A stretch of 64,000 bases of DNA from an uncultured Lachnospiraceae bacterium (GTDB lineage: Bacteria; Bacillota; Clostridia; Lachnospirales; Lachnospiraceae), in the NCBI GenBank assembly GCA_934339135.1, contig CAKRHP010000003.1, forward strand, positions 138,566-202,565, given 5' to 3'. Shown piece after piece: positions 1 to 8,894 of the stretch; within the stretch, counting starts at the first letter, position 1; each line of letters starts with the position of its first letter. The position numbers and the translations under genes were made by a program. The notes under the pieces were generated by a model. It made no database searches. It had not been told where the DNA came from and saw nothing but the letters and a program-made list of their open reading frames with translations.

Positions 1-97
1 ATCTCCTTTCTCAGATTAATATAATTTGCCCTATCATTATACACTTTTTGTTATCTTTTGGCAATCTGAGCATAGAAGAAATCTATTTATATGCAGC

Positions 98-1291
98 TCA
101 TTCCACATGGATCACATCCCGCAGCACATAATGAAATGTCGGTGCGGAACTCTTTTCATTTTCCTGATATCCCTCCTTCAAAGAAATCACATCTTCTTTA
201 TTGTCCGGATCGACCCCGGTATAATCTCCCTGAAATACATTGATCTCTTTCTTTTTAAAGCTGCCGATCAGTTTTTCTACCTTTTCTTTGGTTCCCGGTG
301 CCGCGATCAGTTCATTCACCTCCAGCATCTGAACCCATCCCTGATCAAATCCGGCTCCTGCATCGTTTCCGTTAATATTGGCATCCAGGAAACCCTCAAT
401 ATCCTTCTCCGACAATACTGCCTCCACCGCTGCTGATATATATGGTTCCCAGTTGATCCGGCATCCGGTCAGATAAGTGGTTGGAGCAACATCTGCCATA
501 CTCTGGTTGTATCCCACATGATATACCACATGTTTTCCCTTGACCTCCTCACATGCCACAGCCGGTCCCGTGGTATCGGAATGCTGCGAAATGATCACAC
601 AACCTTCGTTGATCAGCTGCATCGCATATTTTTTTTCTAATGCATAGCTGCCCCAGGTATTGGTGTATTTTACGGTCATTTCTGCCTGGGGCACAACGGA
701 TCTTACCCCAAGAAAAAATGCGGTATAACCGGAAATCACTTCGGCATATGGATACGCTCCCACGTATCCCACCTGTGCCTGGTCCGCTGTTATGGTTCCT
801 TCATCGATCAACTGTTTCAGTTTCATCCCGGCAGCTACACCGGAAATATAACGTCCCTGATAGATTGCTCCCATATAAGTATGATAATTATCAAGCTTCG
901 GTTTTTCATTGGCATTAGAACAGGTAGACTGGCAAAACTGAATCTTCGGATATTTCTTTGCCCACTGCTTCGCCTTTTCGCCAAACCCAAAGCTTGTGGT
1001 AAAAATAATATCGCACCCTTCCTCCACCAGATCCTTTAAAATGCCGTCCTCGCTTCCCTCGGTAACATTAAACCGGGCAATGGTGCGCACCCTGCTGCCG
1101 TATTTCTTTTCTACCGCCTTCTGTGCCTTGACGAAGTTTCCCGTATACGCAGTACTGGTATCCCCCACGTAAACAAAACCTGCCGTGATCGTGCGTTGCT
1201 CACTGTCATCCTGCAGCAGCAGATGCAGTCCGAACACCGCCAGTATCACAAACAATGCACTGCTGACCGTTATGATATATATCCTTTTCAT
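98..1291 (-). CDS. BMP-family (PnrA/Med-like) substrate-binding protein, membrane-anchored
   Basis: This 397-residue protein looks like a periplasmic-binding-type protein of the basic membrane protein (BMP/PnrA) family, whose known members bind nucleosides or related ligands for ABC import. A hydrophobic segment at about residues 5-26 is followed by the binding domain (about 36-330), with family-like stretches such as GFVYVGD, IIFTTSFGFGE, GRYISGVAAG and VGYVGAYPYAEVISGYTAFFLG. The N-terminal segment has no lipobox cysteine, unlike most Gram-positive binding proteins, so it is probably held by an uncleaved transmembrane helix. The start is preceded by AGAGGA at a 7-base gap. It lies 90 bases downstream of the giant HD-GYP sensor on the same strand, and no permease or ATPase gene is nearby. 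I infer that it serves as a ligand sensor working with that protein rather than as a transporter subunit; the family call is firm, the role is not. Confidence 0.85.
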   Translation of the reverse strand: MKRIYIITVSSALFVILAVFGLHLLLQDDSEQRTITAGFVYVGDTSTAYTGNFVKAQKAVEKKYGSRVRTIARFNVTEGSEDGILKDLVEEGCDIIFTTSFGFGEKAKQWAKKYPKIQFCQSTCSNANEKPKLDNYHTYMGAIYQGRYISGVAAGMKLKQLIDEGTITADQAQVGYVGAYPYAEVISGYTAFFLGVRSVVPQAEMTVKYTNTWGSYALEKKYAMQLINEGCVIISQHSDTTGPAVACEEVKGKHVVYHVGYNQSMADVAPTTYLTGCRINWEPYISAAVEAVLSEKDIEGFLDANINGNDAGAGFDQGWVQMLEVNELIAAPGTKEKVEKLIGSFKKKEINVFQGDYTGVDPDNKEDVISLKEGYQENEKSSAPTFHYVLRDVIHVE

Positions 1292-1381
1292 TCGAATCCT
1301 CTACCCCTTTCCCAGCCCGAAAGCTTTGGGCTGCCGACACAATATTTCCTGATTTCATTCCATTTGCTTCATGAGAATCTA

Positions 1382-4300
1382 TTATTCACCCGTTTCGTAT
1401 AATCTCTCCACATCTATGGTGCCATCCTCCAAAAGCTCCAGCAGGATATCTACTAACCCCGGATCAAACTGTGTTCCTCTCCCTTTCCGAAGCTCCTCCA
1501 GCACAAAATCAAGATCCAACTTTTTGCGGTAAACACGGTTGGCCGTCATGGCATCAAATGCATCAGCAATTCCAATGATCCTGGCATTCAGAGGAATCTC
1601 CTCTCCCTTCAGACCATTTACATACCCTTTGCCATCATATCGTTCATGATGATAAAGTGCCCCCTCATCCACATGTTCAATAAACGTAAAATGCTTTAAT
1701 ATCTCCGCTCCCCGGAGTACGTGAGACTTCATCACTCCATACTCTTCATCGGTCAGCCGCCCCGCTTTATTCAGAATGCGATCCGGGATGGCAATCTTTC
1801 CAATGTCATGAAGAAGTGCGGTTTTACGAAGCACCTCCTGATCCTCTTTACTGTATCCCAGTTTCTCTGCAATCATTACAGAATACTCTGAAACTCTCTG
1901 GGAATGCTGGCTGGTGTTTTCATCCTTGGCATCCACCGTTCTTGCAATCGTAATGATCGTTTCATTACCCATCTGGATCTGATTTCTGGCAAGTTCCAAT
2001 TCCTTCTTTTGAAGATTCAGCTTTTTCTGGATCTGTGTCCGGACGAGCAGCCAGGTCAGATATACGATTGCCAGCACCAGTACAATTCCATAATAGACAT
2101 AAAACCACCAGTGGTCATAAATTTCTTTGTCCTTAATGATCTGATATGTGCTTTCCTCGATCACCTTCGTCTTCTGATGATCGTACACCGCCATGTGGAA
2201 AACATAATCCCCCGTGGGCAGATTGGTATAGACAATATTCTTTAGTTCACTCTGGGGAAGGACCGTCGGCTCCTTGTCATACCCTTCCAGCCACACCCGG
2301 ACGTAAGGATCGTTAATAGAATAATTGACCACCTCCGGTATAATTTCCACCCGGTTCACACCTCTGGAAATATGAAATGGCTCTCCTCTCTCCACATAAG
2401 AGGTTTCCCCATCCATTTTGATGGACTTCATCAGCATACGATAAGAAAAATTGTGGGAATTATAATCGTTCATATTCATATATACTGCACCAAACCCACC
2501 GGACAAATATAAATTATCGTTCCCATCAATATAATTCCATGCATTGGGGGTCAGAGACTCCTGCAGACCTTTCGTAGCATTTAACAGATCATAATCCAGC
2601 TTTTCTCCATTTACCAATTTCTTTTTATCTACAACGTAAATTCCTGCGGAACTGAGTACAAAAAGCTCCCCCTTCTTTCCCTCCACGACATCGTAATTGT
2701 TATAATATGGAAAATTATCCAGAATACGGATCTTGTCGTTTTTCATAAAGCAGAGACCGTTGCTTGTTACAATGATCAGACCTCCGTTATCTGTATCTTC
2801 TACCATGCGCAGGATGACATCTGAACTTAATCCGTTCCCCTTCTTGTAATAACTCTGCACTTTATGATCACGGATCACTGCAATTCCATTTCCATCTGTA
2901 CCTGCCAGAAGAGTACCATCCTCCTGCTGGAACATACACAATATCTTGGGATTCGATAATCCATTCATGACACCGATATTCTCCGACACCGTTCCATTCT
3001 GTACAAAAGAAATTCCCAGATCTCCTGCCAGTGCAACCGTCCCATCACTTAATTCCAATGCCGTACGGAATTTATCTCCCAAAAGACCGTCTTTTCCGGT
3101 ATAAATCCGGATCGATCCATCCTCTGATACTTTCCAGACACCTTCTCCGGAAGTACATATCCAGAGATTCCCCCGGCTGTCTTCTGTCAGACATCGCACA
3201 CGGATTCCATTGAGTTTCTGAGATAAAGCAGTATGTCTTTGTTTGGTCATGGCACTGTCCACAACCTTCAGGCCGCTGTCTGTCCCAAAATATACATCGC
3301 CCTTCCACCGGATCACCGTATTGACAACATCCTCCTCCAGTCCTGCCTCGGTAAAGATCTCCGTAAAGATCGACCGGCACAGCCGGAGCAGTCCCAGCCG
3401 GGATGAAGTAAACCAGAGATTTCCCTGATAATCTATAAGCATATGATCAATGGAACTGTTAAACTTGTTGGTATTCACACTGTGATATGTCCCATCCCCA
3501 TCCAGAAAACCGGTGCCATTGTCCGTGCAGACAAAAATCTCCTGATTCTCAGACATATGAAGGGATTTTATATTTACCAGATTCCCACAGGATATCGTCT
3601 GGAGCTTCTGCAGCTTTTCTCCCTTTACTTTATAAACCTCAATGCGGTTATCCGTCCTGCCCACATATAATCTGCCCCGATCATCAAACATACAACAGGA
3701 ATATACTGCCTTGTATGTCTTTTTCTGCAGATGCTGAATCACTTTCCCCTTAGAAAGCAGATACAGACTTCCTTCATCCGTCACTGCCGCCACATGATCC
3801 TTCTGATCTGCCGACAGACTTTTCGTATAGGTAATGTCAGAAACAATGTCACTGACAAAAAGACCACCGGACAGCGAAACAATCGCAAGGGCATCCGAAG
3901 TCCCCACGTAAAAGGTACCATCAGAACATTCCGTAATGCATCGTACCGAATCCGCCGGAAGCCCCTGGGAAGAATCTACGACATTGGATATCTCCTCATT
4001 GATGCAGATAGACACGCCGCTGTCGTTGGTGCCAATCCAAAGTCTGCCCGCCTCATCCGTATACAGACAGTTTACGTTTTTGACAGAATCATAATGATCC
4101 ATCCACTGAAACCTGCTTCCATTATACCGGTAAAGTCCACCGTAGGTACCGATCCATAAAATACCATCCTTTGTCTGGGCAATATCATTGGCCTTGCCAC
4201 CCGGAAGTCCGTTCGCATCATTGTAAATCGTCTGTACATACGTATTATAGGAATGATCCTGTGTTGTCTGTGCAGACACAGCCACAGAATCCCAAAAAAC

Positions 4301-4927
4301 CGATCCCAAAAGCAAAAAACCGATGATAATACCGGTTTTAATATGATTCGGACTGATATTATGTGCTGTTTCCTTCTTCTGACATGCTTTATATCCATGC
4401 CATAAACGAAGTCCCAAATAAAGAGCTGCCAACGTAACGACCTTATCCAAAAAATCCACATAAAACTCACCGATCACGCCCCGCATCCAGGAATGCATCC
4501 CCATCTGTCCCAGCAGATCGCTCACTCCGTCTCCCCAGATATTACCTGTTTTCCCGCCAAAAAATGCATAATTTAACGGAACAGATACTACAATGGAGAG
4601 TATCGTGATCAGAAAACTCAGAGACATCGTCTTAAATAAATCCTTTAAATATCCCTTCGCCGCATAATGACCGGTCAATACGCCGACCGCAATATTGGTC
4701 AAGGCGTAAATATAAGATGACTTATGATAAAATCCATAGATCACATTCGTTGCCGCTCCCACAACTGCCCCACAAAACGGTCCCAAAGCGTATGCACTGC
4801 ATACGGTTCCAAATGAATCCATCCATACCGGAAGCTTCAAGACTGCCGCGATCCATTTTCCAAGACAATTTACCAGAATACACCCTATAACAAACAGACT
4901 GATCTGATAATTCTTCCTGTGCTGCAT
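1382..4927 (-). CDS. Sensor c-di-GMP phosphodiesterase: ECF-S-like membrane domain, propeller, Y_Y_Y, HD-GYP
   Basis: A 1181-residue multidomain signalling protein. Residues 1-190 are strongly hydrophobic with several helices and resemble an ECF-transporter S component (GPFCGAVVGAATNVIYG). After another helix near 200-220 come repeated two-component-regulator propeller blades (GILWIGTYGGLYRYNG, GNLWICTSGEGVWKV and similar, about 235-800), a Y_Y_Y domain (about 830-915), a transmembrane helix (about 930-952), a coiled coil, and a C-terminal HD-GYP domain (about 990-1165). HD-GYP enzymes hydrolyse cyclic di-GMP. The HDIGK metal motif is intact; the GYP motif reads HHERYDGKGYV, with valine in place of proline. 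The start used is the second ATG, which has GAGG at a 7-base gap; the first ATG abuts its ribosome site. The layout suggests extracytoplasmic ligand sensing controlling c-di-GMP breakdown, probably with the binding protein encoded next. Confidence 0.88.
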   Translation of the reverse strand: MQHRKNYQISLFVIGCILVNCLGKWIAAVLKLPVWMDSFGTVCSAYALGPFCGAVVGAATNVIYGFYHKSSYIYALTNIAVGVLTGHYAAKGYLKDLFKTMSLSFLITILSIVVSVPLNYAFFGGKTGNIWGDGVSDLLGQMGMHSWMRGVIGEFYVDFLDKVVTLAALYLGLRLWHGYKACQKKETAHNISPNHIKTGIIIGFLLLGSVFWDSVAVSAQTTQDHSYNTYVQTIYNDANGLPGGKANDIAQTKDGILWIGTYGGLYRYNGSRFQWMDHYDSVKNVNCLYTDEAGRLWIGTNDSGVSICINEEISNVVDSSQGLPADSVRCITECSDGTFYVGTSDALAIVSLSGGLFVSDIVSDITYTKSLSADQKDHVAAVTDEGSLYLLSKGKVIQHLQKKTYKAVYSCCMFDDRGRLYVGRTDNRIEVYKVKGEKLQKLQTISCGNLVNIKSLHMSENQEIFVCTDNGTGFLDGDGTYHSVNTNKFNSSIDHMLIDYQGNLWFTSSRLGLLRLCRSIFTEIFTEAGLEEDVVNTVIRWKGDVYFGTDSGLKVVDSAMTKQRHTALSQKLNGIRVRCLTEDSRGNLWICTSGEGVWKVSEDGSIRIYTGKDGLLGDKFRTALELSDGTVALAGDLGISFVQNGTVSENIGVMNGLSNPKILCMFQQEDGTLLAGTDGNGIAVIRDHKVQSYYKKGNGLSSDVILRMVEDTDNGGLIIVTSNGLCFMKNDKIRILDNFPYYNNYDVVEGKKGELFVLSSAGIYVVDKKKLVNGEKLDYDLLNATKGLQESLTPNAWNYIDGNDNLYLSGGFGAVYMNMNDYNSHNFSYRMLMKSIKMDGETSYVERGEPFHISRGVNRVEIIPEVVNYSINDPYVRVWLEGYDKEPTVLPQSELKNIVYTNLPTGDYVFHMAVYDHQKTKVIEESTYQIIKDKEIYDHWWFYVYYGIVLVLAIVYLTWLLVRTQIQKKLNLQKKELELARNQIQMGNETIITIARTVDAKDENTSQHSQRVSEYSVMIAEKLGYSKEDQEVLRKTALLHDIGKIAIPDRILNKAGRLTDEEYGVMKSHVLRGAEILKHFTFIEHVDEGALYHHERYDGKGYVNGLKGEEIPLNARIIGIADAFDAMTANRVYRKKLDLDFVLEELRKGRGTQFDPGLVDILLELLEDGTIDVERLYETGE

Positions 4928-5177
4928 TTTCATACCTCTCTTTCCTGATGTCCGAATTTCTCCTTCGTGCTACGACAATTATAAACATTTTTTTATAATG
5001 AGACAAGCTGTTTCATTATATTTCTTTTTTGATTTTGTATTTTTATGATATGTGTGATAAACTCAAGCGTGATAAAACAAGTTTCTGTACAAAATAACCA
5101 TATGGTGCAAAGGTAACGGCAGATCTGTCTGTAGATACGCCAAACCGCAGATGTCTGCAGCAAGGGGAGGAAGCAAT

Positions 5178-6122
5178 ATGATTTCTATTGATCTGATCAC
5201 AGGATTTCTGGGATCCGGCAAAACAACTTTTATTAAAAAATACGCAAAATATCTGATCGATCAGGGAAAAAACATTGGGATATTAGAAAATGATTTCGGT
5301 GCTGTAAACGTGGATGCAATGCTGCTTCAGGATATTCTTGGAGAGAATTGCACTTTGGAAATGGTGGCAGGCGGGTGTGACGCAGACTGTCACCGGCGCC
5401 GCTTTAAAACAAAACTCATCGCTATGGGTATGTGCGGATACGACCGTGTTCTGGTGGAACCTTCCGGCATCTTTGATATGGATGAGTTTTTTGATGTACT
5501 GCATGAAGACCCGTTGGACCGCTGGTACGAAATCGGAAGTGTGATCACCGTCATTGATGCTAACCTGGATACCACACTCTCCGAATCCTCCCGTTTTCTG
5601 CTGGCTTCCCAGGCCGCCCAGGCAGGTACGATCCTTTACAGCCATGTGCAGGAAACGCAGGACTGCGTCCTTTCCGCTACGAAACAGTATGTGGCAGATC
5701 TTATGGAGAGCCTCCGGTGTTCTGCCCCATCCGGTCAGTTTATCCTACAAAAGGACTGGGATAAACTGCTTCCGGCTGACTTTGAAAACATCATGCATTC
5801 CGGTTATCATTCCGCCGATTACCGCAAGATGTGGCTGGACGAAAAAAAGACCTATGACAGTCTTTATTTTATGAACATGGAATTCACCGAAAGCTTTCTC
5901 CGGGAATCCTGTACCCAAATATTAAAAGACCCTGCCTGCGGCAAGGTCTTTCGTATCAAAGGATTCCAAAAACTCCCGGATAACACCTGGATCGCCGTCA
6001 ATGCAACCCATCAGAATACAGAGATCCATCCGGTTCCAAACGGACAGGCAATCCTGATCGTCATCGGGGAGGGACTGCATCCGGAAGCAATCGAGGCCTG
6101 CTGGGGAAAGTCAAATCCTTAA
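5178..6122 (+). CDS. G3E-family P-loop GTPase (CobW/UreG-like)
   Basis: A 314-residue GTPase of the G3E family, which includes CobW, UreG, HypB and metal-insertion chaperones. The Walker A motif GFLGSGKTTF is at about residues 8-17, followed by ENDFG and a VEPSGIFD segment; SVITVIDANL fits the family core. The metal-binding CxCC of CobW-type proteins is replaced by GGCDADCHRRR, so metal binding by the usual motif is doubtful. The C-terminal part is shorter than a full CobW_C domain but has the KVFRIKGFQ-like strand. The start is placed at 5178 because GGGGAGG lies 7 bases before that ATG; an upstream in-frame ATG at 5151 has no ribosome site. A short imperfect dyad sits in the 5' leader, but I see no cobalamin riboswitch. 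The cysteine-rich, corrinoid-enzyme-like gene at 7783-8739 is a possible functional neighbour. Confidence 0.85.
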   Translation: MISIDLITGFLGSGKTTFIKKYAKYLIDQGKNIGILENDFGAVNVDAMLLQDILGENCTLEMVAGGCDADCHRRRFKTKLIAMGMCGYDRVLVEPSGIFDMDEFFDVLHEDPLDRWYEIGSVITVIDANLDTTLSESSRFLLASQAAQAGTILYSHVQETQDCVLSATKQYVADLMESLRCSAPSGQFILQKDWDKLLPADFENIMHSGYHSADYRKMWLDEKKTYDSLYFMNMEFTESFLRESCTQILKDPACGKVFRIKGFQKLPDNTWIAVNATHQNTEIHPVPNGQAILIVIGEGLHPEAIEACWGKSNP

Positions 6123-6157
6123 CCCCCCCGACAAAACATCTTCACAAAAATCTGCCC

Positions 6158-6179
6158 CTCTTTCATCCGGTGGAAAGAG
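6158..6179. terminator. Small hairpin between convergent genes
   Basis: CTCTTTC and GAAAGAG form a 7-bp stem with an 8-base loop between the convergent GTPase and MATE genes. On the minus strand the stem is followed a few bases later by a T-rich stretch, so it may end transcription of the MATE gene. It is weak. Confidence 0.35.
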
Positions 6180-6215
6180 CCAAATGAATATATGCAGCAT
6201 TCCCCATAGAGTCTC

Positions 6216-7604
6216 CTATACCTCCTCCGGAATCTTCTGGATGATCGTACGGTAGATCCGGATCAGGAATGTCAATGATACTGCAAAAGAAATAAGCTCT
6301 GCGATCGGGAAGGACCACCATACCATATGAAGTCCGCCGATCCTTGCCAGAATATATGCTGCAGGTATCAGCACGAATAACTGACGCATGATCGATACGA
6401 TCATACTGAATACAGCTTTGCCGAGTGCCTGGAATACCGTGCCGGCAATGATACAAAACCATGCGATCAGATAATGGATCCCGATGATCCGAAGTGCCGG
6501 TACACCGATCGCCAGGAGATTGTCAGAAGCATTGAACAGTCCCAGAAGCGTCTGGGGAATTGTCTCAAACAAAAGGAATCCGATAAAAGTCAGGCAGAAT
6601 GCAACCGTCATACTGAGCTTAATGGTATGTACCATACGCTTTCTTTTCTGCGCACCATAATTGTATGCAATGATCGGAGTGATCCCGTTGTTTAGTCCAA
6701 ACACCGGCATAAAGAAAAAGCTCTGCAACTTAAAATATACTCCAAATACCGCGGTTGCCGTCGCCGAGAAATCAATCAGAATACGGTTCATACAATACGT
6801 CATGATAGATCCGATGGACTGCATAATGATGGACGGAATCCCGACGGCATAGATATTCCCGATAATCTTTCTATCCGGCCGGAAGCCCTTGAGCTCCACA
6901 TTGACCTCATGATTAAATTTATGATGGCAAGTTCCTGCTACGACTCCGGCAACACACTGTCCGATGACGGTAGCAGCCGCTGCTCCTGTCACACCCATTT
7001 TCGGAGCACCGCACAGACCAAAGATCAGGATCGGATCCAGGATAATATTGGTGAGTGCACCGGTCAACTGGGAAGTCATACTAAAGATCGTCTTTCCTGT
7101 GGAAGTCAGCAGACGCTCAAAGAAAAACTGGGCAAACAAACCGAAAGAAAAGATCATAACCGTACTGAGATACTCAATTCCCATGGTCATGATCTCCGGA
7201 TCCGCCTTGCCGGCCTGGCTGGCATAAAACGGTCTCACCACAGTAAATCCAAGGATCAGGAATAAAATATAACTCAGCATATAAATAAATGCACCATTGG
7301 TTGCAATCCTGTCCGCCAGCTTCCGGTTCTTCTCTCCCAAAGATCTGGAAACCAGGGCATTCATGCCAACACCGGTACCGGCTCCCACGGCGATCAAAAG
7401 CGTCTGGAGCGGAAATGCCAGAGATACGGCTGTCAGTGCATTTTCCGAAAGCTTTGCCACAAATATACTGTCCACAATATTGTACAGTGCCTGCACCAGC
7501 ATGGAAACCATCATCGGCAGTGACATATTAAAAACCAATTTTCCGATTGGCATTATCCCCATTTTATTTTCTGCAACAGGGGCAGCATTCTGATGTTCAT
7601 TCAT
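6216..7604 (-). CDS. MATE-family multidrug/cation antiporter
   Basis: A 462-residue integral membrane protein of the MATE family, exporters driven by Na+ or H+ that move drugs and metabolites out of the cell. About twelve hydrophobic helices are spread over the length. Family-like stretches include the N-terminal GKLVFNMSLPMMVSMLVQALYNIVDSIFV, only part of it given here as PMMVSMLVQALYNIVDS, and the second-half GLNNGITPIIAYNYGAQ. The reading frame is open about 100 codons further upstream, but that extension is hydrophilic and unrelated; the start at 7604 has AAAGGAA upstream and gives the usual family length. It appears to be a single-gene unit. The substrate cannot be told from sequence. 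Confidence 0.93.
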   Translation of the reverse strand: MNEHQNAAPVAENKMGIMPIGKLVFNMSLPMMVSMLVQALYNIVDSIFVAKLSENALTAVSLAFPLQTLLIAVGAGTGVGMNALVSRSLGEKNRKLADRIATNGAFIYMLSYILFLILGFTVVRPFYASQAGKADPEIMTMGIEYLSTVMIFSFGLFAQFFFERLLTSTGKTIFSMTSQLTGALTNIILDPILIFGLCGAPKMGVTGAAAATVIGQCVAGVVAGTCHHKFNHEVNVELKGFRPDRKIIGNIYAVGIPSIIMQSIGSIMTYCMNRILIDFSATATAVFGVYFKLQSFFFMPVFGLNNGITPIIAYNYGAQKRKRMVHTIKLSMTVAFCLTFIGFLLFETIPQTLLGLFNASDNLLAIGVPALRIIGIHYLIAWFCIIAGTVFQALGKAVFSMIVSIMRQLFVLIPAAYILARIGGLHMVWWSFPIAELISFAVSLTFLIRIYRTIIQKIPEEV

Positions 7605-7782
7605 AATCGTCTTACATTCCTTTCTATCTGCCCGCAAACGTATTTGAGAGCAATCTGTGGTATCAGATGGGACAAAATAACTTTTGTCCCTGACATTTCT
7701 ATATGTCCAAATGAATATTCTATCATGAATCGGATTACTTTGGCAACTTTTTAAAGGGAACTTGATACGAAAATCTTTCTTT

Positions 7783-8739
7783 TTACTGTTTAATGTGCTT
7801 TTTCTGATCATTGGCACAGAACCGGCAGCCCTCACTCCCTCCGATACAACTGGCACAATCCCCGCAATCTGACAGAATATCCTCTCTGCTGACCAGATAG
7901 ATTCCCACAATGCTCATCAACGGATCCATCTTCCCGTCCTTCCAGCAGATTCCAGACTTTGGTGTATCCATCAGCCCTAAAAGCTTTGGTGCCGCCGCAA
8001 GCTCCATCCCATAAAATCCGGGACCAAAGGAAGGGCTGCAATAGTGTCTGCTCATAACGCTGTGCTTTCTCTCCAGATATCCCTGCAGCCACTCTCTGAC
8101 CACATCCATACAGGCAATCTGAAAAATCTCCAGATAATACTGCGTCAGCAGCGAATCCGTCTCCTCCATTTCAAATAACGGTGCGTGAAAGGCATATACA
8201 TATCCTGTCTCAATCTGGCTGCGCTCAATGCGTTCCAGCACATTGCAGAAGATCTCCTGCCCGCCAAACACAAAGCGGTCTTCCCGGACACACTCCTTCG
8301 CAAAGGGCTGTATCAATACGTTCAGGCGATAGAGATATTTATGCTTTTCCAGAATATTTGTAATGCTGCTGATCGCCGCTGCCCGGTGCTGCCGATACAT
8401 CTCCGGCTCCATCTGCTCCCAGGATGCGATCTGTGCCATCCTGTCCCATATCTGCTCCCGCAGATTCCATATGTTGATAGAAATTTCCTGATCCTGCTGC
8501 CCAAGTTGCTCCAATATTTTTTCATACATTTCCGGCCGGTGCACCACCGTACAGCCGCTGCAATCCTTGATACGCTGACCTTTGGCGTTCAGGATATAAT
8601 CCGGATGCCCGAGACAATTTTCCTTCAGATATAACGGACAGTAACAGAACAGGCAGTTGAATAAAGATGAGTCTGCAACGTCGTGACAGGGGAAGTATTC
8701 ACATTGTTTGTTTTGGTAAAATTTGTAGGTGTTGTTCAT
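7783..8739 (-). CDS. Cysteine-rich small-domain protein with MetH-activation-like C-terminal region
   Basis: A 318-residue soluble protein with two recognisable parts. Residues about 4-70 match the cysteine-rich small domain: YKFYQNKQCEYFPCH, NCLFCYCPLY, and KDCSGCTVVHRPEMY, a probable metal or Fe-S site. The rest resembles the vitamin-B12-dependent methionine synthase activation domain, seen best in RHYCSPSFGPGFYGME and LLGLMDTPKSGICW ... MSIVGIYLVSR. It ends in a second cysteine cluster (SDCGDCASCIGGSEGCRFC) that could bind another cofactor. AAGGAG sits 5 bases before the ATG at 8739, which decides the start. Cysteine-rich small-domain proteins often occur among cobalamin genes, and a CobW-like GTPase lies 1.7 kb away, so a role in corrinoid enzyme reactivation is reasonable but inferred. 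Confidence 0.75.
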   Translation of the reverse strand: MNNTYKFYQNKQCEYFPCHDVADSSLFNCLFCYCPLYLKENCLGHPDYILNAKGQRIKDCSGCTVVHRPEMYEKILEQLGQQDQEISINIWNLREQIWDRMAQIASWEQMEPEMYRQHRAAAISSITNILEKHKYLYRLNVLIQPFAKECVREDRFVFGGQEIFCNVLERIERSQIETGYVYAFHAPLFEMEETDSLLTQYYLEIFQIACMDVVREWLQGYLERKHSVMSRHYCSPSFGPGFYGMELAAAPKLLGLMDTPKSGICWKDGKMDPLMSIVGIYLVSREDILSDCGDCASCIGGSEGCRFCANDQKKHIKQ

Positions 8740-8809
8740 ATTGACTCCTTCGTTATGATATTGCAAATCTGCTTCTTGTCGGTGTTTGTCAACTCATTAT
8801 ATCATGTTA

Positions 8810-8838
8810 TTGAAAAATTTCCCAAAAAACGGTATAGT
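8810..8838 (+). promoter_or_regulatory. Predicted sigma-A promoter of the symporter gene
   Basis: TTGAAA (8810-8815) and TATAGT (8833-8838) are separated by exactly 17 bases, about 55 bases before the start codon at 8895. Confidence 0.65.
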
Positions 8839-8894
8839 ATAAAAGTGCGTTTTACATGGATAACACGCAAATTATACACAGGAAGGATAAAATA

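Noticed and set aside
4934..5177. Cobalamin riboswitch before the G3E GTPase gene
   Set aside because: I looked for the B12-box consensus and found none; only a minor dyad is present.
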